NCBI GenBank assembly: GCA_035308145.1
Contig: DATGHD010000086.1
Location: 1 to 7,445, forward strand
From: Roseiarcus sp035308145
GTDB lineage: Bacteria; Pseudomonadota; Alphaproteobacteria; Rhizobiales; Beijerinckiaceae
Length of the DNA: 7,445 bases
Direction of reading: 5' to 3'
Shown piece after piece: positions 1 through 5,017 of the stretch (position 1 is the first letter of the stretch; every line of letters begins with the position of its first letter). The notes beneath the pieces are model-generated. The model searched no databases, was not told the DNA's origin, and worked only from the letters and a program-made list of their open reading frames with translations. The translations under genes and the position numbers were made by a program.

Positions 1-68
1 GCAAATGCGATCGCCCGCAATAAGGCGGGCCTCGGCGCCAAATCGCCGCCTTTCGGGCCGCCTTATAA

Positions 69-78
69 CCTTCGAAGG
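69..78. repeat. 10-bp perfect palindrome in the leader of the TPR gene
   Basis: CCTTCGAAGG is its own reverse complement. It directly abuts a TATAAC hexamer at 64-69, which matches a bacterial -10 box at five of six positions, but no acceptable -35 box lies 16 to 18 bases upstream (the sequence there is AATCGC-like). The palindrome could be an operator for the TPR-der transcript. A 10-bp palindrome is also not rare by chance, so this is a weak call. Confidence 0.2.
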
Positions 79-163
79 CTCTTCGGGTTCCGGCTCGCCC
101 GCATTTCGGCCGCCGCTCGCTTTCAGGCCTTGGCCATGCTAACGGCTGCCCCGGACGATAGGA

Positions 164-183
164 GCGGCCTTAAGAACGGCCGC
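164..183 (+). promoter_or_regulatory. Short hairpin just upstream of the TPR gene start
   Basis: GCGGCC (164-169) and GGCCGC (178-183) can pair into a 6-bp all-GC stem around the 8-base loop TTAAGAAC. The structure ends 12 bases before the chosen ATG at 196, so in mRNA it sits where the ribosome would bind. No strong Shine-Dalgarno sequence is present between it and the ATG. It could modulate translation, but nothing beyond the pairing supports this. Confidence 0.25.
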
Positions 184-195
184 CAAGAACGAAAA

Positions 196-855
196 ATGAG
201 CGATATTTTCCGCGAAGTCGACGAAGAGGTGCGCCGCGATCAGGCCACCGAATTCTGGAAGAAATATCAGACCTACATCATTAGCGCCGTCGTCGTGCTC
301 CTCGTCGCGACCGGGGCGTGGCGCCTTTATGAATGGCGGCGCCTGCAAGCCGCGGAAGCGGCGAGCGCCAAGTTCGAGGACGCGCTGGCGCTCGAACGGG
401 CCGGCAAGAGCGGCGAGGCCGATATGGCCTTCGCCAAGCTTTCGACCGACGCGCCGACCGGCTACGCCGTCCTCGCCCGGCTCTCGGCGGCAGCGGCGCT
501 CGCCAAGAGCGATCCGCAGCACGCCATCGCCGCCTATGACGCCCTCGCCGATGACGCGTCCCTCGGCGCGTTGTTTCGCGAGGCGGCGCGTCTCCGCGCA
601 GCGATCCTTCGTCTCGACAACGGCCAGGCGGACGCCGCGAGAAAAGCGCTCGAAGGCCTGGCTGCGCCTACCGGCGCGTTCCGCAACACGGCTCGCGAAT
701 TGCTTGGCGCCGCGGCGCTCGCCGCCGGCGACTACGACGGCGCCGGCCGCTGGCTCGACATGGTCGCCGCTGATCCTGACGCGCCGCAGAACGCGCGGCA
801 GAATGCCGAATTGCTGCTTGGCCTGGTGCGTTCCGGCAAGCCGGCCGGCAAATAA
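196..855 (+). CDS. YfgM-like membrane-anchored tetratricopeptide-repeat protein
   Basis: A 219-residue protein with a short charged cytosolic N-terminus (MSDIFREVDEEVRRDQ, residues 1-16), one hydrophobic membrane anchor at about residues 27-45, then an alanine-rich helical domain of TPR character to the end. This is the layout of the TPR_21/YfgM family. In E. coli, YfgM is an inner-membrane protein with a periplasmic TPR domain that associates with the SecYEG translocon and the chaperone PpiD. A role in envelope protein quality control here is inferred from family. I chose the ATG at 196 because MSDIFREVDEEVRR is the usual N-terminus in alphaproteobacterial homologues. In-frame TTG 130 and ATG 136 would add 20 to 22 unconserved residues and also lack a good ribosome site. 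der follows after 45 bases, the same association as yfgM-(bamB)-der in gammaproteobacteria. Family assignment is fairly sure; the precise role is not. Confidence 0.85.
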   Translation: MSDIFREVDEEVRRDQATEFWKKYQTYIISAVVVLLVATGAWRLYEWRRLQAAEAASAKFEDALALERAGKSGEADMAFAKLSTDAPTGYAVLARLSAAAALAKSDPQHAIAAYDALADDASLGALFREAARLRAAILRLDNGQADAARKALEGLAAPTGAFRNTARELLGAAALAAGDYDGAGRWLDMVAADPDAPQNARQNAELLLGLVRSGKPAGK

Positions 856-900
856 GCGCTCCGGCGTCGGCCCTCGCTGCGTCTTTCGGAGAATCTTAAG

Positions 901-2298
901 GTGAGCGCCAAAGTCGCGATCATCGGCCGGCCGAATGTCGGAAAGTCGACGCTGTTCAATCGCCTGGTCGGCAAGAAGCTCGCCCTGGTCGACGACGCGC
1001 CGGGCGTCACCCGCGATAGGCGCGAAGGCGACGGTAGGCTCGGGGATTTGAGCTTCACCGTCGTCGACACTGCGGGCCTCGAAGAAGGCGACGCGGCGAC
1101 GCTCGCCGGGCGGATGCGCGCACAAACTGAAGCTGCGCTCGCCGACTGCGACGCTATTCTGTTCTTGATCGACGCGCGGGCCGGCGTCACCCCGACCGAT
1201 CGACATTTTGCTCAGGCCGTTCGAAGGGCCGGCAAGCCGATCATCCTTCTCGCCAACAAGGCGGAGAGCAAAGCCGGCGAAGCGGGCGCCTATGAAGCGT
1301 TCAGTCTCGGGCTTGGCGAGCCCATCGCAATCTCCGCCGAGCATGGCGAGGGCCTGAGCGAACTCTATGACGGGCTGGCCGCAATTTTGCCGGCCGGCGC
1401 GCGCGCGGCGCTGGACGAGGACGAGCCTCAACCGCTCGAGCTTGCCGAAGAAGAGGATGGCAGCGAAGTTGATCTTTCGAAGCCGCTGCGAATCGCTGTC
1501 CTCGGCCGGCCAAACGCCGGCAAGTCGACGCTGCTCAACCGCATTCTCGGCGAGGATCGTCTTCTGACCGGGCCTGAGCCGGGCTTGACCCGCGACTCGA
1601 TCGGCGTCGAGACGGCCTGGCGCGACCGCCGTCTCAAATTGTTCGACACGGCGGGATTGCGGCGTCGCGCCCGCGTCGTCGAGAAGCTCGAGAAGCTCGC
1701 CGCGGCCGACGCGATTCGCGCGGTGCGCTTCGCGGAAGTTGTCGTGCTGTTGCTCGATGCGACCATACCTTTCGAAAGGCAGGATTTGACGCTCGCCGAT
1801 CTCGTGGAACGCGAGGGCCGGGCGCTGGTCATCGGCCTCAACAAATGGGACCTTGTCGCCGACAAGAGCGCTGCGGCCAGAAAGGCGCGCGAGGACGCCG
1901 ATAGACTCTTGCCGCAATTGCGCGGCGCACGGGTTATTCCCGTCTCGGGGCTGACCGGCGCTCATGTCGACCGCCTGCTGGAGGCGGTGATCGCGACACA
2001 TGAGACGTGGAACAAGCGCATCGCGACCGGAAGGCTCAATCGCTGGTTGGCGCCGGTCGTCGACGCCACGCCCCCGCCGGCGGTCTCAGGCCGGCGGATC
2101 AAAATACGCTACATGACTCAGCCGAAGGCGCGGCCTCCGCATTTCGTACTCTTCGGCAACCAGCTCTCTGAGTTGCCGGAAAGCTACAAGAGATTCCTCG
2201 TCAATGGGCTGCGCGAGACTTTCAATCTGCCCGGCGTGCCGATGCGGTTGACTATGAGGACTTCCAAGAACCCGTACGAACCGAAAAGGCGGCGCTGA
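901..2298 (+). CDS. der: Ribosome biogenesis GTPase Der (EngA)
   Basis: Der is an essential double GTPase that binds the 50S subunit and is needed for its late assembly. The 465-residue length is normal. GTPase domain 1 has the P-loop GRPNVGKST (9-17), switch threonine in PGVTRD (34-39), DTAG (56-59) and NKAE (119-122). An acidic linker lies at about 172-192. GTPase domain 2 has GRPNAGKST (202-210), PGLTRD (227-232), DTAGLRRRARV (249-259, the Der hallmark) and NKWD (314-317). A KH-like RNA-binding domain runs from about 355 to the basic end PYEPKRRR. The start is GTG, supported by GGAGA at 888-892 with an 8-base spacer and by the P-loop lying the expected few residues from the N-terminus. It lies 45 bases after the TPR gene and is probably co-transcribed with it. 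One mild oddity is Glu in place of Asp at the end of the first NKxD motif. Identification is essentially certain. Confidence 0.98.
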   Translation: MSAKVAIIGRPNVGKSTLFNRLVGKKLALVDDAPGVTRDRREGDGRLGDLSFTVVDTAGLEEGDAATLAGRMRAQTEAALADCDAILFLIDARAGVTPTDRHFAQAVRRAGKPIILLANKAESKAGEAGAYEAFSLGLGEPIAISAEHGEGLSELYDGLAAILPAGARAALDEDEPQPLELAEEEDGSEVDLSKPLRIAVLGRPNAGKSTLLNRILGEDRLLTGPEPGLTRDSIGVETAWRDRRLKLFDTAGLRRRARVVEKLEKLAAADAIRAVRFAEVVVLLLDATIPFERQDLTLADLVEREGRALVIGLNKWDLVADKSAAARKAREDADRLLPQLRGARVIPVSGLTGAHVDRLLEAVIATHETWNKRIATGRLNRWLAPVVDATPPPAVSGRRIKIRYMTQPKARPPHFVLFGNQLSELPESYKRFLVNGLRETFNLPGVPMRLTMRTSKNPYEPKRRR

Positions 2299-2320
2299 CC
2301 GGCGGCCGCGCACAAATGCC

Positions 2321-2407
2321 GTCATTGCGAGCGAAGCGAAGCAATCCAGTCATAGGGTGGGGCGCCCTGCGAATGGATTGCTTCGTCGCTTCGCTCCTCG
2401 CAATGAC
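2321..2407. repeat. Palindromic intergenic repeat (REP-like)
   Basis: The left arm 2321-2348 (GTCATTGCGA...GCAATCCA) is the inverted copy of the right arm 2374-2407. The match is exact over 10, 9 and 9 bases, interrupted by two triplets (GGA and CGA in the arm's reverse complement) present only in the right arm. A 25-base loop (2349-2373) separates the arms. The element fills nearly all of the 116-base gap between der and the convergent membrane-protein gene. I recall this GCGAGGAGCGAAGCGACGAAGCAATCC type of motif as a common dispersed intergenic repeat in Rhizobiales and other bacteria. Its translations (SLRAKRSNP, IARSEATKQS) often appear as spurious small proteins. As RNA it would fold from either strand and could help end or stabilise both convergent transcripts, but no T-run follows the stem, so intrinsic termination is not shown. 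Confidence 0.85.
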
Positions 2408-2414
2408 GTTGGCG

Positions 2415-3191
2415 CTAATAGCGCGAGCCGGTCGCGGCTGCGCTCGGCAGGCCCGAGGGTCGTCCGAGCTGGTTGGCGTAGGCGGCGTAGAGATGCGAGG
2501 CCGCCGCCGCAAAGCTGGCGACGATCGCCACCGTGAGCGCGCCCCGGATGAGGGCTATGATAACCCAGCCAATGATCGGAATGAACGCGAAAACCGCCAT
2601 CAAAATACCTCCCGCAATGCCGAGAGGCAGCGCGATGCAAAGGAGAATGAAGAAAACGCGCCAGGAATGACCCTGCGTATCCGCCATGGCGTTAGGCCAA
2701 TCAGCACCGGGCGCGTCCACCGCCACCGCTGGAAATAGGATCACGTTGCGCGTGACGATAACCGCGACAACAATGGCCAAGACCAAACCGACGACGCCGC
2801 CGATAGGACCCCAAAGCAGCTCTCTGAAGAACTGCGGGATTGCTTCGATGAAGAAAATTCCCGCCAAGAATGTGAAGAACTTCTGAAAACGAGGCGACTG
2901 TGGATCGAGATTGTAGGAATCATTGGATTCGCCGAGAAGTACGAAACGATGAACCGCTATGGCGAGGGGAGTAAGAAAAAATCCCTGCACGATCGACAGG
3001 ATCAAAATCACCAGGCTGCTGAGAAAGCCGGGACCGATCGAGAACGCGATGCCGAAGAAGACCAAGCTCAGCGCTGCGACGATCGCGATTGCGATCCAGA
3101 ACAAGGTCGGCATCCGCTCGCGCGCCGCCAGCGCATCCTTGCAGGCGGTCATCGCCGCGTCGATGATGGAAGTCTCTGCGCCATTTGCCAT
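2415..3191 (-). CDS. Polytopic membrane protein of unknown function
   Basis: A 258-residue very hydrophobic protein. I estimate about six membrane segments: near residues 29-50, 55-80, 104-122, 128-157, 178-204 and 205-232. There is no signal peptide. The N-terminus (1-28) and C-terminus (239-258) are polar. Two features recall alphaproteobacterial membrane proteins related to the glycerophosphodiester phosphodiesterase membrane domain and YciC-like groups: HRFVLLGE (81-88) after the second segment, and the soluble stretch about 158-178 ending in TQGHSWRVF, just before the fifth segment. This resemblance is by eye and weak. The start at 3191 gives a natural amphipathic N-terminus, with a G-rich stretch 7 to 12 bases upstream as a modest ribosome site. 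It converges on der across the palindromic repeat and is 223 bases downstream of the CDF gene, so it probably has its own promoter. Coding is supported by the coherent membrane topology; no function can be named. Confidence 0.8.
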   Translation of the reverse strand: MANGAETSIIDAAMTACKDALAARERMPTLFWIAIAIVAALSLVFFGIAFSIGPGFLSSLVILILSIVQGFFLTPLAIAVHRFVLLGESNDSYNLDPQSPRFQKFFTFLAGIFFIEAIPQFFRELLWGPIGGVVGLVLAIVVAVIVTRNVILFPAVAVDAPGADWPNAMADTQGHSWRVFFILLCIALPLGIAGGILMAVFAFIPIIGWVIIALIRGALTVAIVASFAAAASHLYAAYANQLGRPSGLPSAAATGSRY

Positions 3192-3414
3192 GGTCGAACC
3201 CCCGTGAATGCCTCTCGGCCTCCCCGCCCTTTAAGAAAGGCCGACGCCAACAGGCCCAGCGTTGACGCGGGAGGGGAGCGCGACGGTAGGCCGCTGTCAA
3301 GCGCAATGCTGCCTCAGACATATACGAGGCGGGAAAAGCGGGCACTGCTCTCAGCGTCGGACCATCATTGTTTCCGTCCGTTTCACGCGTGCTTGAGCCG
3401 GAACGGCGCGGCGC
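3192..3414. other. Intergenic region between CDF exporter and membrane-protein gene
   Basis: This region has no supportable gene. It holds two inverted repeats: CCTTT/AAAGG (3228-3232 and 3236-3240) nested with CGGCCT/AGGCCG (3216-3221 and 3238-3243), in what would be the 5' leader of the minus-strand membrane-protein gene. It also has an 8-bp palindrome CACGCGTG at 3384-3391. A TTGACA hexamer exists on the minus strand at 3300-3295, but no recognisable -10 box follows at the proper distance, so I do not call a promoter. Confidence 0.4.
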
Positions 3415-3418
3415 TCAA
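3393..3418 (-). terminator. Possible stem-loop at the 3' end of the CDF gene
   Basis: TTGAGC and GCTCAA (3393-3398 and 3413-3418) pair, with two further C-G pairs across a 2-base bulge. The result is a stem of about 8 bp that overlaps the TGA stop codon of the CDF gene. No U-run follows on the minus strand, so classical intrinsic termination is unlikely. It may instead be a 3' mRNA-stabilising structure or chance. Confidence 0.25.
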
Positions 3419-4428
3419 ACGACTTCGTCGGACGCCAGGGCGCAGTGGGTTTCGGGCTCGACCTCGATTTGGAGCGTCGCGTGGCCGATCTCGAACTTCG
3501 TGATGAGCCCGTCACAGACGAGATGGAGAAAATCGTCGCCAGGGTGGCCCTCCGGCATGACCAGATGGCAGGTCAGGGCGATTTCGCTCGTGCTCATCGG
3601 CCAGATATGCAGATCGTGAATGGCGGCGACGCCCGGCTGGCTTTGCAGGAAGGCGCGAACTTTGGCCGGATCGATGTCGCTTGGAACCGCCGCCATCGAC
3701 ATCTTGACCGTCTCGCGCAAGAGCCCCCAAGTCCCCCAGACGATGACGGCGTTGATGGCGAGACTGGCCAACGGATCGAGCCAGAGCCAGCCGGTGATCA
3801 AGATGATGAAGCCGGCGACGACTACGCCGGCCGCCACCACGGCGTCGGCCGCCATATGCAAGAAGGCGCCGCGGAGATTGATGTCAGCGTCGCGTCCGGA
3901 GGCGAAGAGCCAGGCCGTCACGCCGTTGATGGCGATGCCGATGGCGGCGACGATCATCACCGTCCCGCCGGCGACCGGTTCCGGCCGCCAGAACCGCTGC
4001 ACGGCTTCCCACGAAATCGCGCCGACCGTCACCAATAAGAAAACCGCATTGAACAAGGCAGCAAGAATCGAGGAGCCGCGCAGGCCGTAAGTGTAACGAG
4101 CAGTCGGCGCGCGCTTGGCGAGAATGCTGGCGGCCCAGGCGACCAGGAGGCCCAGGACGTCGCCGAGATTGTGCCCGGCGTCAGCCAGCAGCGCGACGGA
4201 ATGGCCGAATATTCCATAGCCCGCCTCGATGATCACGAAGGCCGTATTGAGCGCAGCGCCGATCGCGAAAGCGGCGCCGAAGTCAGTTGTGGCATGACTG
4301 TGAGCGTGGCCGTGGCGCGAATGGTCGTGGTCATGAGGCGCATGATCGCGATCGTCGTCGCGGTCGTCGTGATGCTCGCCCGTATCGCGGCTCTGGCTGT
4401 GTCCCCGACGATCGCGAGATTCGCTCAT
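3415..4428 (-). CDS. Cation diffusion facilitator metal exporter (CzcD/ZitB-like)
   Basis: An inner-membrane proton-coupled exporter of divalent metal, probably Zn(II) and possibly Cd(II) or Co(II). The 337-residue protein starts with a His/Asp-rich cytosolic tail (10-45, eleven His), a likely metal sensor or shuttle. Six membrane segments follow from about 51 to 245. The transport-site residues are visible: HNLGD in TM2 (His86, Asp90) and HMAAD in TM5 (His191, Asp195), an HD-HD set typical of zinc-type CDFs. A cytosolic ferredoxin-like domain from about 250 carries the family's HDLHIW (271-276) and HATLQIE (306-312). The ATG is preceded by purine-rich GGAAGGGACAGGGA, a good ribosome site. 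5-hydroxyisourate hydrolase lies 39 bases upstream on the same strand, so the two may share a transcript. No MerR- or ArsR-type metal regulator is seen nearby. The family is certain; the metal is inferred from motifs and the exact ortholog (CzcD, ZitB, DmeF) is unresolved. Confidence 0.95.
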   Translation of the reverse strand: MSESRDRRGHSQSRDTGEHHDDRDDDRDHAPHDHDHSRHGHAHSHATTDFGAAFAIGAALNTAFVIIEAGYGIFGHSVALLADAGHNLGDVLGLLVAWAASILAKRAPTARYTYGLRGSSILAALFNAVFLLVTVGAISWEAVQRFWRPEPVAGGTVMIVAAIGIAINGVTAWLFASGRDADINLRGAFLHMAADAVVAAGVVVAGFIILITGWLWLDPLASLAINAVIVWGTWGLLRETVKMSMAAVPSDIDPAKVRAFLQSQPGVAAIHDLHIWPMSTSEIALTCHLVMPEGHPGDDFLHLVCDGLITKFEIGHATLQIEVEPETHCALASDEVV

Positions 4429-4430
4429 TC

Positions 4431-4449
4431 CCTGTCCCTTCCTGTCCCT
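4431..4449. repeat. Tandem 10-bp repeat at the CDF ribosome site
   Basis: CCTGTCCCTT at 4431-4440 is followed directly by CCTGTCCCT at 4441-4449. On the minus strand this gives two AGGGACAGG units directly before the CDF start codon, so two overlapping Shine-Dalgarno-like sites are available. The copy number is only two, so it may be a simple slippage duplication. Confidence 0.5.
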
Positions 4450-4467
4450 CGCCCGCGGAAGCGCCGA

Positions 4468-4821
4468 CTAGCTGCCGCGATAAGTCGAATAACTCCATGG
4501 GCTGACGAGGAGCGGCACGTGATAATGAGCCTTTGGATCGGCGACCGAAAAGCGGATCGGGATCGTATCGAGGAACGGCGGCTCTGCGGCCCTGACGTTC
4601 TGCGCGCGAAAATAGGCGCCGATGTGAAACACCAACTCAAACGTGCCGACGCGCGCCTCGGTCGCCGCGATGAGCGCCGCGTCGGTTCGCCCGTCCGAAT
4701 TCGTGACGATGCGCTTCAGAGCCTTACGGCCGTCGGAGCCGATCTCGAACAATTCGATCGCGACGCCTTCGGCGGGTCCGCCGCGCGCGATGTCGAGAAC
4801 ATGGGTCGAAAGTCCGGCCAT
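4468..4821 (-). CDS. uraH: 5-hydroxyisourate hydrolase (transthyretin-related protein)
   Basis: The enzyme hydrolyses 5-hydroxyisourate, the product of urate oxidase, to OHCU in the urate-to-allantoin pathway. It works as a tetramer. The 117-residue length is typical. Family signatures are complete: LSTHVLD at the N-terminus (His7), KRIVTNSDGRTD (36-47, Arg45), EPPFLDTIPIRF, HYHVPLLVSPWSYSTYRGS with His99 and His101, and the terminal YRGS that distinguishes the enzyme from vertebrate transthyretin. The frame stays open far upstream to 5193, but I chose ATG 4821. GGAG lies 8 bases before it at 4830-4833, and LSTHVLD is expected within a few residues of the N-terminus. ATG 4857 would add 12 residues and has a weaker ribosome site. 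No signal peptide is evident, so it is probably cytosolic. Urate oxidase and OHCU decarboxylase are not in view. It is divergent from aceE and 39 bases upstream of the CDF gene. Confidence 0.94.
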   Translation of the reverse strand: MAGLSTHVLDIARGGPAEGVAIELFEIGSDGRKALKRIVTNSDGRTDAALIAATEARVGTFELVFHIGAYFRAQNVRAAEPPFLDTIPIRFSVADPKAHYHVPLLVSPWSYSTYRGS

Positions 4822-5017
4822 CGGCGAGGCTCCGTTGAGGGCCCCCGCATCAAACATTGGGCGGCCTGTGCGCGCAATCGCCGCCTTATCAAGGCTTGCG
4901 CGGCCGGCATGGCGGAGCCGACCCCTGGCCGGATTGCCATATTGACTCGCCCATGACATGACACCGGCAATGAAAAGTCCGCCTATGGCGGCCGCTTGTT
5001 CCAGTTGAGGAGGCCAC
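4822..5017. promoter_or_regulatory. Divergent uraH-aceE intergenic/regulatory region
   Basis: The promoters of both uraH (minus) and aceE (plus) should lie in these 196 bases. TTGACT at 4942-4947 on the + strand resembles a -35 box, but the sequence 17 to 18 bases on (around CGGCAA/GGCAAT) is a poor -10. CATGACATGACA at 4951-4962 holds a short direct repeat. CCGCC-TAT-GGCGG (4979-4991) can form a 5-bp hairpin in the aceE leader. A strong ribosome site GAGGAGG (5007-5013) precedes aceE. No transcription-factor operator could be identified with confidence. Confidence 0.4.
4830..4833 (-). promoter_or_regulatory. Ribosome-binding site that fixes the uraH start
   Basis: On the minus strand GGAG is followed by 8 bases and then ATG at 4821. 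The alternative in-frame ATG at 4857 has only AGG in a GC-rich context. This spacing, together with the conserved LSTHVLD just after the start, decides for the shorter protein. Confidence 0.7.

Noticed and set aside
13..30. Hairpin GCCCGC-AATAAG-GCGGGC as a terminator of an upstream gene
   Set aside because: The 6-bp stem is real, but CTCGGCGCC follows with no T-run and no upstream gene end is visible, so a terminator cannot be supported.
1..195. Extension of the TPR reading frame upstream to the window edge (in-frame TTG 130 and ATG 136)
   Set aside because: The frame is open by GC bias only. The conserved N-terminus MSDIFREVDEEVRR begins at 196 and the upstream residues look non-coding.
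139..2001. A 620-residue open reading frame on the minus strand opposite the TPR gene and der
   Set aside because: It is Arg/Ala/Gly-rich with no recognisable domain and lies entirely opposite two well-identified genes. Long antisense open frames are common in GC-rich genomes with strong third-position GC bias.
2252..2738. Small open frames on both strands across the palindromic repeat (peptides such as SLRAKRSNP and IARSEATKQS)
   Set aside because: They are translations of the palindromic repeat plus antisense of the membrane-protein gene. This peptide type is a familiar artefact of these repeats.
2920..3345. Minus-strand frame of 141 codons overlapping the start of the membrane-protein gene
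   Set aside because: It is out of frame with the membrane protein, of low-complexity Arg/Ala composition, and has no family signature.
4171..4956. Plus-strand frame of 261 codons opposite the CDF and uraH genes
   Set aside because: It is the antisense of two genes with full family signatures and shows no domain of its own.
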